Positions 1 through 10,196 of a stretch of 41,411 nucleotides of DNA are shown piece after piece. This DNA is from Rhizophagus sp. LPA8_4_AMF (Eukaryota; Glomeromycota; Glomeromycetes; Glomerales; Glomeraceae): contig JADRCO010000243.1 of assembly GCA_021464525.1 (NCBI GenBank), forward strand, positions 1-41,411. Direction: 5' to 3'. Below the pieces are notes generated by a model. The model saw nothing but the letters and a program-made list of their open reading frames with translations, was not told where the DNA came from and did not search any database. The stretch's first letter is position 1, and each line of letters begins with the position of its first letter. The translations under genes and the position numbers were made by a program.

Positions 1-696
1 CTGGAGTAATATGAGTTTTTGACATTTATTTATTAAGGGGAAAAAGAGATTTCTGGACAAGTTTTTTTTATTATTGAACATAACGCCACAATTTACTATA
101 TCTGTTCTATCGATCACATGCAGATCAGCAATTAAGTCCTTCCTTAGTCATTAAATTCAAAATAATGATTGTAATCGATATTGATTATGCAACATTATTT
201 TTATATATAAAAGTTTTTATTTTTTTAAAAAAAATTATCATGAGTGTATAAAGCAGAAATGAACCAAGTTGATAAAGGATTCAAATAATTAAATATTTAA
301 TTATATTTTTCACCTAAGCGTAAGTTTCTTATACTAAATTTCAATTAAATAGCGTCCAGATCTAAAAAGTGTAATTTCATAAAAACAATCATATAATATT
401 AATTAACAAACTTTATAATAATTTATTAAAATTTTTCTTCCTTGATATTTTTTTTAAATTTCTCTATAGTTACAAATATAAAATTCAATTATTATTATTA
501 TTATTATTAAGTTTAATAAAAAAAAATAAAGAAAATTTATATAAATTAAATGTTTTCATATCTATTTGTAGTTTATTGACTTAAAATAGAATTTTATTGC
601 CTTCAAAGAGGTAGAAAATATTCAAATTATAATAATCAAATCAAATTATCCATTATATTAAAAGTATTTCGTTAAATAGATCAAAAATTAAATAAT
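1..696. other. AT-rich non-coding stretch
   Basis: No reading frame of convincing length or composition was found on either strand. It contains an ATT/TTA trinucleotide microsatellite at about 487-510 and several poly-A/poly-T runs. Nothing else was recognised. Confidence 0.6.
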
Positions 697-776
697 AGTT
701 ATTCCATGGGTAGCCATGGAATATCAATGATTTTTACGGCTGCGCCGTGAAATCATGGTTATCCCGTGGAATAACT
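697..776. repeat. Nested palindromic (foldback) element, about 80 bp
   Basis: Outer arms AGTTATTCCATGGG (697-710) and CCCGTGGAATAACT (763-776) are inverted copies with one mismatch. Inside sit two further hairpins: TATTCCATGG/CCATGGAATA (700-709, 714-723) and an arm pair starting ATGATTT and ending AAATCAT around a GC-rich core ACGGCTGCGCCGT (727-756). Just outside, CCGTGG (765-770) can also pair with CCACGG (785-790). The GC-rich core stands out from the AT-rich surroundings. It resembles a very short non-autonomous foldback transposon. No coding capacity. Confidence 0.75.
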
Positions 777-961
777 GGTTTATACCACGGAGACTAACGT
801 CCTGTATATAATTTTAAACTATTGATAGACATTTTAGCTTATCCATTTTAAGTAAATATCACCCATAAAAATATCAAGAAGAAAAATCACAGACAACTTG
901 GTAGGAAACATGGTATAAAAATAAAAAATATAATTTTGTTTAGTAATATTTTCTAGGTAGG

Positions 962-1012
962 GTCAACTTGATAGTTGACTCAAGACTTGGGTTACACAAG
1001 CGCAAACCCAAG
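962..1012. repeat. Two adjacent hairpins
   Basis: GTCAAC-TTGATA-GTTGAC (962-979) is followed by CTTGGGTT (986-993) pairing with AACCCAAG (1005-1012). Both stems are perfect. It could be the end of a short repeat element or a structured transcript; no known RNA family was recognised. Confidence 0.45.
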
Positions 1013-1412
1013 CCTCTAACCGGCAGCCTGTTCAAAATTATTTTATCAAGTGATTATCAATATTTAGTTTTCTTTTTTTTTAGGAAAAGTCTCCATTTAT
1101 TTTGTGTTTGAAATCTTTTCAAGCGCAGCACCAAACAGAATGCCACTCATACAGCATCCCCTAAGTTACAAGATAAAAAAAAATCATGTAGAAAAAAAAG
1201 TATTAAAAATAAAACGTTTTAAAAATATTGATTTTTAATAATAAAATTTCAACGCGAAGTAGGTAGGGAGTTACAGGGCAGACATACGCTTCAGAAAGTT
1301 GGCCGCAGGTAATTTTGTGTAATGTATTTATCACCACGAACTTTTCAGTTATTGGCATTACAGATAACAGAGATAACGGGTGTATATACTGAACCGGTAG
1401 AGCGTCTGAAGT

Positions 1413-1787
1413 AAGGATGGTCACCGGTCCTAGAAGACCGCAGTCTTACCGGTCTTATATCCCAAAAAGATGGACTGGTCCGTCTCACGTAGGACTGTGT
1501 CTTTCGGTCCTGGGCTGATTCTGGCCAGATACATAGTGTCAGCCGGAATTACTAAATATGGAAATCACGTGATAAAGGATAAATAGTTTAGCCACCGGCA
1601 AAAATTTTTTACTAGTTCCGGCATTGTAACACAAAATTTTTGTGTTACACTTACTTGTAATTCTGGCTGGCACTATAAGTTCAGCCTGAATTAACATTCA
1701 GGACCGAAAGACCGAAAGACTGCGGTCCGGTCTTGAGATCGGCAGTCCTAGGACCGAGTAAGACTGGTAGGACCGATGACCATCTTT
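1413..1787. mobile_element. MITE-like element with long imperfect terminal inverted repeats
   Basis: The left end AAGGATGGTCACCGGTCCTA is an imperfect inverted copy of the right end, whose reverse complement begins AAAGATGGTCATCGGTCCTA. Similarity continues through repeated GACCG/CGGTC blocks (CTTTCGGTCCTG near 1501 against CAGGACCGAAAG near 1699). An inner inverted pair lies at 1535-1552 and 1657-1674 (AGTGTCAGCCGGAATTAC against AGTGCCAGCCAGAATTAC), and a central palindrome TGTAACAC...GTGTTACA at about 1625-1649. AGT flanks both ends (1410-1412, 1788-1790), a possible 3-bp target duplication. No transposase frame, so non-autonomous. Confidence 0.75.
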
Positions 1788-2345
1788 AGTCTAAAGCGGG
1801 AAAAAATCTCTAAATTCTATGCGGCATAAATAATACAATATAATGACGTAAACTTATATATTAAGTTGAGAACAATTACTATTTTCAACTAGGTTACAAA
1901 CTAATGCTTTTTAAATTTCTAAAGTTGTTATATTCAAAAATTCCAGAAGATCTAACTTATACTCACGTTTTCTTCTATCATTTCTATCATGATATTTTTA
2001 TACTTTCGTCCTAAATTACAAGGAACTTTTTATTGGTTTAAAAAATAAGAGAAAAAGTATACATTAAGTTAAATAAAAATTCATTAGATTCAAATGATAT
2101 TAAATATTATTAAAGTTATGCAAGTGCACTTTTGGTTATCAAGATTTAGATTTAACTGCGCATAAAACATTCGTGTCGCTTTTGCTCATTATTGATAACT
2201 TTGATAACTTGATTAACTTGTTTATTTACATTGAAAATTTATAAAAATTATGCATGTTGTGCTTCCAAAAAATCATTAATACATAGATTGACCTAATTCA
2301 TTTATAAATTATCAAATATAGTCTACCTTATATTGTAAAATTAAA
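1788..2345. other. Non-coding stretch
   Basis: AT-rich, no supported gene. The last about 60 bases (TTTATAAATT near 2300) probably correspond to the former promoter of the decayed BTB-TLDc gene that follows. Confidence 0.5.
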
Positions 2346-3369
2346 TTGTCTTGCCAGAGTTTATCTGACACACTTTTAAGGGACATTAGCAATCTTTATG
2401 ATAAGGCTGATGATTATAATGTAAAAATACACGTTGGGAAGAATCCAAAATGGAAGTATTTAAAGCACATTCAGTTATTTTGCGTGCTAGATCAAATTAT
2501 TTTCGTACTGCATTTTCTTCAGATCGGGCTAAAAAGGAAGAGGACTTTTACGTCTTAAAGAAACCAAATGTATTCGAATTGTATTCCAAATAATATTGAA
2601 GTATTATTAATAGATTAATTAATTTTGAACCTGTACCATATTTAAATAATTTTATTTTTTATTTAAGTATATTTATACTGGAACAATCGCGTTAGATGCA
2701 GCTAATGTAGAAAACAATTTTATTGAATTACTTTTGCAGCTGATGAGATGAACCTTTATGAGCTTATTGAACACCTTCAGTAATATATCATTGACTTGTA
2801 TCATTCAAATAATGATTGGATCAAACAAGATGGTATTAAACTCTTCAATATTATTTTTCGTCATAAAGGAGTTTTTTCAAAGCTTGAAGAATTGTGTAAT
2901 GATATTATGAATCAAGAACCAAAATTTTTGATCGGTTATCAACGTGATAATCTAAATATGAAAGAAATTGTAATTTGTGAGAACTTAATAAAATGTGGTA
3001 TTGCAAAGAATTCTAAAAGTGATAATAAAGGAACTACAATTGTTATAATTAAATTAAAACATTCAGACAAGATTATTAATTGGAGGATATAATCCAATAA
3101 AATGGGGTACATCTAACAAATTTATTGATACAAATAAAAGTTTTTATTTTTCATTTAATTTCAATTCATCCACAATTATATTAAGCAGAGTTAAAATTAG
3201 TAATAGTAAATATGTAATTTCAGATAAAAATCCAGGATTTAATGAAAAAGATTTATATATATTTCAAAAAAGTTGTAAATTAGTTGATTATTCTATTAAA
3301 ATTCATGTTGATGATTATGAAGTTTTTCAAAGTTATAAAAAAAATAATATTGTTTATATTAAATTGTGA
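2346..3369 (+). pseudogene. Decayed BTB-BACK-TLDc gene
   Basis: Homologous along its length to the intact gene at 23059-24549. The start codon position reads TTG instead of ATG. The BTB part (LYDKADDYNVKIHVGKNP) runs to about 2448, where the frame shifts by one base and continues as FKAHSVILRARSNYFRTAFS. The old intron acceptor is before YIYTGTIALDAANVEN (about 2669). A BACK-like segment (2670-2990) contains a stop and is shortened. Most of the N-terminal half of TLDc is missing: the sequence jumps from about 3030 into the GGYNP motif (about 3084) and then runs to the stop at 3369, ending in a DDYEVFQ segment like the intact paralogue's EEYEVFQ. Lost start, frameshift, stops and deletion all argue for a dead gene. 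Confidence 0.85.
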
Positions 3370-4260
3370 AATTTATCAATTTTGTTCATCAATTTTTTGT
3401 TTGAATTTTTTGAACTTGAAAAATATTTACATTTCATCGCTTCTTTTAACTTTTTGACAGTGGTTGATATAGCTCACATCCAATAAAAGAGAGTAACTTT
3501 TTATTTTCATTTATTACGCATTATAAATAAAGTTTAATATAAACTTTTCTATTCTACATTTTTTTTTTTAACCCTTTAAATAAGTAATTTAATATAGTTA
3601 TATCAATAATATGATATCAAACTTGTGTATTTTTATTGTATGATGACATCGAACTCAGATAATTATATTGTATACACTAATTAAGTTATTCTGCCGCCAA
3701 TTAAATTTGATTTCAATACGTTACAATCGTTACATGTAGTGATATTTTCACGTGAGATTGTGGCTAAAAAAGATCAGCTCTGAATGGACTATAATTTCGG
3801 CCAGAATTAAAAATTTGTTATTTCATAAATTTGATCCTTAATTAACCTAATTAACCGAACCGGTATCCGGATAAAAATCGGATAAAACCGCTACGGATCG
3901 AAACACTAGTTACATGTACAGTAATGAAAGTATAAACCTAATATCAAGACTAAGTAGCTTATTATATTCAAACATTACTAATAATGATCATGTTTGATCA
4001 TATGACATGATAAAAAGTTTCTAAAATCATAAGAGTCAATAACTTTCCAAACTTGATGTTAGATTAATACTATTATCGTCCTAGTCAAAGTAATTTTGAC
4101 AAATTACGTGTTGATATGAATAATCAGATAAGAGAAATGAGTTATACTTTCCTGATCTTAGTTACCATTTTGAACAATATATATATTTTTTTAAAAAAAT
4201 AGATAGATCTCATCTATTCTCACATTATTAATTTAAAGTGGCACTGTTCGTTCAGTTTGT
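3370..4260. other. Non-coding stretch with repeat fragments
   Basis: No gene supported. It holds a CACGTG (3749-3754), a segment CTATAATTTCGGCCAGAATT (about 3791-3810) that resembles the inner end of the 1413-1787 element, and an ATCCGGATAAAA motif (about 3866) that recurs near 19790. Confidence 0.5.
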
Positions 4261-4600
4261 GGCGCAATGGAAAAAAACGTGGCAAAATACTCTCATACGT
4301 TCACCACCGTTAACAAAACAAAACAACAATTTTACAGATAATTGTAGCTATAAATAATTATTAACATCTCTTCAATTGTAAATTTTAACATGTCACAATG
4401 CAGAAAACGTGTCAAAAATACTCTTGTACGTCTTTACGTCGCCCTCGTTAATAAAACAACAATTTTACAAATGATCGTGGCTAAAAATAATTATTAACAT
4501 TAAAATTTCGCATTTCCTCTGGTCTTCAATTGTAAATTTTAACATAGCTATGGCGCAATATAGAAAAACGTGGCAAAAATATTATCTCTTTACTTTGTCT
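4261..4600. repeat. Three degenerate direct repeats, period about 130-160 bp
   Basis: Units begin at about 4261, 4392 and 4552 with GGCGCAATGGAA, GTCACAATGCAG and GGCGCAATATAG. Each is followed by AAACGTGKCAAAAATA-like sequence. The first two continue through shared stretches ACAACAATTTTACA and AATAATTATTAACAT. The array lies directly upstream of the small peptide-like gene at 4756. Confidence 0.75.
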
Positions 4601-4755
4601 TCATTGATTTATGAAATAATTTGAAATAGTTGTTATAGAAAATTTTTCTTATATAAACACTGAGAAAGAGGTGAGAAAATTTCTTTAAACAAATTAATAA
4701 ACAACGAATTAAAAATTATATATATCACAAACACAAAATCAATAATGAAATTCAA

Positions 4756-4949
4756 ATGATCTTCGTCTTTACTATTGTTTTAGCAGGTAAATAAATCATC
4801 ACTTTAAAATGGAAATTTTCTTTTTTTATTATTCATATTAATTCTTTTAATGATAATTTAAATTCGCAGATGCAGCACCAGGGTTGTATAAACGTGACGC
4901 GGATGCAGAAGCCATACCCGTTCTTGCAAATACCCACGGGAATGTGTGA
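4756..4949 (+). CDS. Putative small secreted peptide precursor with Kex2/dipeptidase site (possibly decayed)
   Basis: Two exons by eye: 4756-4786 and 4870-4949, with intron 4787-4869 (GTAAAT...GCAG). The product is about 36 residues: a hydrophobic start MIFVFTIVLA like a signal peptide, then DAAPGLYKR, the acidic-Ala run DADAEA, and IPVLANTHGNV before the stop. KR followed by XA dipeptides is the layout of fungal alpha-factor-type pheromone precursors and other Kex2-processed secreted peptides, where Kex2 cuts after KR and a Ste13-type dipeptidase trims DA/EA. An upstream ATG at 4745 (MKFK) is out of frame by one base. A second open frame from 4946 (TGYAEYVGLDYVAQ) continues past the stop. 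The gene may therefore be a frameshifted copy of a longer secreted protein. No family was recognised; function is inference. Confidence 0.4.
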
Positions 4950-5532
4950 CAGGTTACGCCGAATATGTTGGGTTAGACTATGTGGCGCAACCAGTTGTAA
5001 TAGTCAACCGACTTGATTGTATTTTAGCAAAAATTGAAAATAACAATTTTTTCGCGTTCTACAATAACATAAATAAAAATTTTCTTTTTTCCATTTTCGT
5101 TATTTTTTTCGTTTTCGTTTTTATTTGATTTTTGTTTTGTTTTTCTTTATATATATATATATATTCATATCTTTATTCAGAATTTTGCTAATTTTCTAAT
5201 TTTTCGCGAAATAAATTATATTCAGTATTATTTTATTAAAATTTGTTTACATTGTAAAAATTAATAAATATTGAATTGAAACCCGTAATTAAAAAATCTT
5301 TAATTTGTAATAAGAAAGTCTAAAATATATTTTAAAAGTTAAAATTAAAAAAATTAAATGCCTTAAAACGTTTGCATTGTTAGTAAATAAACTACATTAT
5401 GTAAACTAAGAGGTTATCATAAATGTTATAATTTTTCTATTTAAATTTTGAAATAAATGTTAATAAATTCTATAGTATCATTGTAAATGCCTAACTAAAA
5501 TATCGTTATAAACAATAAATGCCTTCAATACT
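4950..5532. other. Non-coding, low complexity
   Basis: Holds the out-of-frame continuation of the preceding gene (to about 5030), then T-rich sequence and a TA dinucleotide run near 5150-5164. No other feature seen. Confidence 0.45.
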
Positions 5533-6456
5533 TCAATTTGGCTGATTGTTCAATACATTCTTGCTCAAGTTATGATCTTTTTTACCAGTTTTCCTCTTTT
5601 TTCGAGTAGGAATAACATGAGGATCAAAGTTCTCTTTATCTTCATTTGTGGGAACAGATAGTATTCGCCTTGTATTATTCCCTTCCTTTTTACGCCTTTT
5701 AACCGATTCTACCTGAACACGTATTTGTGCGCCACTTTTGACACGCATTGGATCTAGGTTACAATTGAGGTCGTAGAGAAAGGAAGTTAATCGGGAGATG
5801 GATTTTGATTTCGCCGCATTATAACGTTCCTTAAACTTATCCAGTGCAATGCGTAACGTTTGACCAGCATTTTGATAATCCATTTTAATATCCTCTATAA
5901 ACGTATTAAATGCAGAAACATCAATATCTTCGTTCCCTTCACTTGATTCTTTACAAAATAATTAGTCAAATTTAATCATTAAATTTAAACAAAATTTGCA
6001 TATTAACGGAACAAACTTTCGATCAGTGATTTCATCAAAATTATTAGTAAGTGAGCTACTTGATGACACAAGTTTTTGATCTTGTGAAGCGGATTTCCTT
6101 GCAATGATGCATAAAATGAATTATCTTCAGCAACATAACCTAAAAAAGGAAGGAGGTCATTAAAAGGATTCATATTTATTAATCTAGATGTTACTATTTA
6201 CTTACCAAGCGCGATATAGCCATATATCATACGATCATCAGGTGTTAACGATGGAATAAAGTTAAATATTGTGATGTGAAATTTCATTAAAACTGCACCT
6301 TGATGTTTGCAAGACGCACCAGATATTCCAACTGGACAAGTACATATTCCGATCTCGCTGTTTACAGTGTAGAAGCCGGAATTACTTGCACTAGGTACCA
6401 AAAATTCGTTCTTTACGTCCGTCTTTTGAATTGCATTAGCATTCACTGATTCCCAT
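5533..6456 (-). pseudogene. C-terminal relic of a SWIM zinc-finger protein
   Basis: The SWIM exon is 6206-6456, entered after an AG acceptor at 6457-6458 and left at a GTAAGT donor. It encodes WESVNANAIQKTDVKNEF and the finger CTCPVGISGASCKH, which fits the CxCx(n)CxH zinc-binding pattern. The next exon begins GYVAEDNSFYASL at about 6151. Near 6100 the frame must shift by one base to reach SQDQKLVSSSSSLTNNFDEI. The last exon (about 5957-5533) carries ESSEGNEDIDVSAF, a DYQNAGQTLRIALDKFKERYN helix and a basic tail (KKRKTGKK). SWIM fingers bind DNA or protein and are common in MULE-type transposases and in an expanded Rhizophagus family. The N-terminal part is absent and a frameshift is present, so it is a fragment. 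Confidence 0.7.
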
Positions 6457-6639
6457 CTGGGACATAATAACAGTACATAGAAATCTTAAATATTATCAAA
6501 AATGGAGATGCGTGACGAATCCGTTTTTTGCGATAAATAGGAAGGAGAAAATTTTTTAGTGGTTTTGATATGAAGGTTGGTTAATTATATCATCATAATT
6601 TTATAACTAATATTACATTAATCTATTTTATTTAAGACT

Positions 6640-6955
6640 TTATAAGAAAATATTATTATTCAAAAAGTATATCCTAATTATTATTTGGATGAAATTGTTT
6701 AATACCGGAAAAGAGGTTTCTATTGAAGAATTTTTAAAATTTTGTGGAATAACAAGAAACAAGGTTAGATATATCGTATTTTATTGTATAATTAAAAATT
6801 ATTAATCAATCTAATTATTTTTTTTACATAAGAAAAGAGTGAATTTGTTAAAAGCTGATTATATTTATACTATTGGCACAGAATATCAAGCAGAACAATT
6901 GATATTTTTAGGCGAAACACTATTAAAGACGAGAGATCTTTATCATGAGTATTTT
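6640..6955 (+). pseudogene. Tc1/mariner-like transposase relic
   Basis: The translated pieces KVYPNYYLDEIV, then after a one-base shift TGKEVSIEEFLKFCGITRNK, then (after an intron-like gap 6761-6833) KRVNLLKADYIYTIGTEYQA and EQLIFLGET match the order seen in Tc1/mariner transposases: helix-turn-helix linker, a 'CGITRKK' segment, then the second catalytic block normally read as 'LVFLDE'. Here the Asp of that block is Gly. The reading continues as LLKTRDLYHEYF, where related proteins show a DER...GYS block, and then degenerates. The first and third catalytic regions are missing. A dead fragment lying just upstream of, and pointing away from, the SWIM relic. Confidence 0.65.
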
Positions 6956-7135
6956 TTTTTTAATAAAATAAAGAATTTAGTTAGTTTAAATTATATTTAA
7001 GTATTAATAGAATTAAAATATAAAATAACTTACGATCTATATTATTAGATAAATAATTTTTTAAAGAATGCTATATATTAAATAAATAATTTTCATTTAA
7101 ACAGAATTTAGTTAATTTAAATTGCCGATTCGCCT

Positions 7136-7754
7136 TAGATCGGCACTCTTACTAATAAAAAAATCCATGTAAAAAAACGCAAAAAGCTGCATCTGACGCG
7201 CGTGCAACATAGACGCACTTTTTTAATAATGAATATACTGATTTTTTCGCATATTCTTTTTCCTTGGATTTTTTTACATATATGACATTATTTTTGCAAC
7301 ATATTAATAAGTTATCTAATTCTAAAGTTGTGTAATTATTGCCAATTATGCATTTTTCGTGAAATTTCGCCCTTTTTACATAGAGAAAATTATACAACCC
7401 GAAAATTTAAAATAATTTAATAAATTTTTTTTGAAAATTCGGATTTATTGGTCATTACAATAAAAACACCAAGTAACACGTCATAATTAAATATGATAAA
7501 ATGATAAAATCCGCCAAAATTCATATAAAAAGCTGCATCTGACGTGCGTATTAAAAAAGTCATTTTTTTTCAATAATAAAGATGTAATTATTTTAGCATA
7601 TTCTTTTTCCTTGGGTATTTTACACATATTATGTAATTTTTATTAAATAATATTGATTCGTTATAGTTTTAGGATTTATGGATTTATCACCGATCATGCT
7701 ATTTTTGCTTAAATTTTACCGTTACTTATCCCCTAAAAATAGTGCCGATTTTAG
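7136..7754. repeat. Element with inverted ends and internal direct repeats
   Basis: The ends TTAGATCGGCACT (7136-7148) and AGTGCCGATTTTAG (7741-7754) are inverted copies. Inside lie two direct copies about 345 bp apart: AAAAAGCTGCATCTGACG at 7181 and 7526, each followed by CATATTCTTTTTCCTTGG (about 7249 and 7598) and a run of similar AT-rich sequence. The layout suggests a non-autonomous element with an internal duplication, or one element with a second copy nested in it. The left end also has a small hairpin GCCGAT...ATCGGC (about 7125-7145). Confidence 0.55.
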
Positions 7755-8182
7755 ACTAAATTATATGAAATATTGTGTAAATATAATAGAATTAAATAAT
7801 TAACTTATGATTTGCTAACTAAGTATTTAGTCAGTACTTATGTTGCCCCTAAAATTTGGGTAATAGATCGTCATGTGATACGCCTCACTTCACTAATGAC
7901 TAAGTTAAATTATTGTAGAAAGAAAAAAAATACCATGACTTCTGAACGATTCGATTATTAAATTATTGCTGTAAATAACCTACTATTTCGAAAATGACGA
8001 TAATCAAAATAATATATCAAATTTCAGATTTAAGTGGGTTAATTTTATAAGTATTTAATGTTTTTATTTAATAATCTTATTTATTGAAAATAAAGAAATA
8101 ACAAATTTTTCTATAAAAAATAAATAAATAAATATTGTGTACTGACATGTGTAAAAAAAAAAACATTTTAAGATTTTATAAA
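7755..8182. other. Downstream region of the minus-strand UGT gene
   Basis: AT-rich, no gene supported. It probably contains the 3' untranslated region and polyadenylation signals of the gene that ends at 8183 (for example TTTATT stretches near 8070-8180, read on the minus strand as AATAAA-like). Confidence 0.45.
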
Positions 8183-10139
8183 TTATTCATTCTTTAATTT
8201 TTGAATAAAAGAAGGAATAATTCTTTTTAAAACAAAACTAATTGAAATAAATATAATCCACAGAATTCCACAAATAAGTCCAAGAACGATACCTACCCAA
8301 GCTACATAAATGTCATAATTATTTCCTTTAATGAGTCCCATTCTAGATTCAGCAGGAAACCATTCATTTAAAAATTCTTCATCAACACCTTCATTAATAC
8401 TACTACTATATAAAATATATTCAATTGAATCGGCAGCTCTATACTTTCTCTTGCTATTAATTTTAGCTAAAAATTCCAATCTCTCTGAATTTTTCTTTAT
8501 ATTCTTATCTTTTAATAAAAAATCTATCTTGTTTATAATATCACTAATATCCAAGTTAAACTTGTTCAATGTTAATGCAACACCAGCTGATTTTAATTTA
8601 TCAGCATTACCCATTTGATCAACACCAAAAGGTAATATTAACATAGGAGTACCAGTATAAAGAGATTCATGAGAACTTCCTGCACCTCCATGGGCAAAAA
8701 ACAATTTTGTATTGGTATGATTAAGTATAGCGAATTGTGGTGCGAACCTTGCAATATGAATATGTGGATGCTTGTTATTTAATATTGGTAAAGTTTGAAT
8801 ATGTGAACCATCAGTTAGGGTTATTGTCGAGGAGTAGCTATCCTCTGGTGTCAAAACTAATGCCCAAACTACACCATCGATTATTTTTTTATTGATTGCT
8901 TCGACAAATGATTGTAAAAGCTTGTTGTTGTTCTCAGTGTTTGCGTGAAAACGTGTACCAAAGGCTACATATAAGACACGATCGTGTGCATTCATAAAAT
9001 CAGAGAGTTCAGGCGTAAGCGATGGATATTCTTCCGATAATACTGGTCCAATTTCCTATTAGAGTAAAAAACAATATTTATTAATCTATTGTATATTAAT
9101 ATGATATAAAGAAGCATTAATTACCTGAACATTTGGTGGTAAAGATTGTGGTAGCTAAACAAAAAAATAATTTTAATAAGTAATAATTTAAGCAAGTTTA
9201 ATTAATTATTATAGTTACCTCAAAACCGAAGAAAGTGTCAACCAAATGTAATAAAACTTTTGGAAAATTTCCCAAAACTATAGGTTTGACATTAACTTGT
9301 TCTCTGAAATTATTTAACTGAGTAATAATAGGATGTATCGTATAAAACAATTTAAGAGGGCATACTATAATACATTTAAATCTCTCCAAAAAAGATTCAT
9401 TTTCTAATGAAATGTTGCATTGAAACATTGGATCAGATTTTTGTAATCCGCGATTAGTATCTAAATTAGTGGATAGAATGTTAATCGAAATTTTTCAAAT
9501 TAAATATTATATGATAGAAATTTTATTTACAATGAAAAAACGAACTCATTCCAACAACAGGCTTCTTTAGAGTGTTAGCAATATCTAAGCAAGCTTCATT
9601 TATATGCATATCACAAATAAACAAATCAATATTATAATCTTTAGCAACACTTTTATATTTTTCATACGTTTCTTTGTAATCTTTTACGCTTTTTTCAAAA
9701 AAGTATGTCATCCTATTATAATCAAATTCTTTATGAAATCCTGCATCCAATATCTCTTTATAATTTATTTCGGGACCCAAGGTAATTTGATTAATAGTTG
9801 GATATTCTAATGATGGCGCATAATATCCTGATGTTAACAGTGTTACCTACGTACCAGGAATAAAATGAAGATAAAGATAAGTTTGTAAATGACAAAGAAA
9901 AACGTATAATACGCAAAATTTTTGTTACATACATTGTGACCTCTTTCAATTAATATAGCAGCAACATCCAGTATCGGTTTAAGATGACTTCTTCCTCCAA
10001 CGTAAGAGCCAACCAAAATATTTTTAGGTGAGCATTTTATATCTATATTCCTAGGAGCGTAATCAAGCGTAGCATCAACATAAATTTGGTTCAACAAGAT
10101 GAGTATTAATAATAGAAAAATAAAATGTTTTTTAACCAT
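8183..10139 (-). CDS. UDP-glycosyltransferase (GT1 family), ER membrane type, copy 1
   Basis: Five exons on the minus strand: 10139-9933, 9846-9531, 9460-9219, 9154-9125 (a 30-nt microexon, LPQSLPPNVQ) and 9055-8183. Together they give 1668 nt, 555 residues, with every junction in frame. Residues 1-23 form a signal peptide (FIFLLLILILLNQIYVDA). GGRSHLKP around His52 matches the catalytic-His region of family GT1. The nucleotide-sugar signature lies near 387-415 (HGGAGSSHESLYTG, PFGVDQMGNADK). A membrane segment at about 516-540 is followed by a short tail ending KLKNE, a KXKXX ER-retrieval signal. This is the type I topology of animal UGTs, which transfer sugar from a UDP-sugar to lipophilic acceptors in the ER lumen. 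The acceptor is unknown. The start is Met 10139 because the only upstream in-frame candidate is TTG, and a TATA-like site lies about 65 bp upstream. Paralogue of the gene at 16472-18455. Confidence 0.92.
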
Positions 10140-10196
10140 TTTGATGTTTAACGATATTTTGATAATAATTTGGTAGTGAAACAAGGTAAAATATCA

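Noticed and set aside
1203-1424. 73-codon minus-strand frame next to the first MITE
   Set aside because: No domain, overlaps the element end, composition not coding-like.
4756-5128. One continuous secreted protein including the frame from 4946
   Set aside because: The two frames overlap but are out of register and no splice signals join them; reported as possible decay instead.
8331-8618. 95-codon plus-strand open frame over the last UGT exon
   Set aside because: Antisense shadow of the conserved UGT donor domain; a matching shadow appears in copy 2 at 18032-18319 on the minus strand.
9604-9810. 68-codon plus-strand frame in the second UGT exon
   Set aside because: Antisense to a well-supported exon; no independent support.
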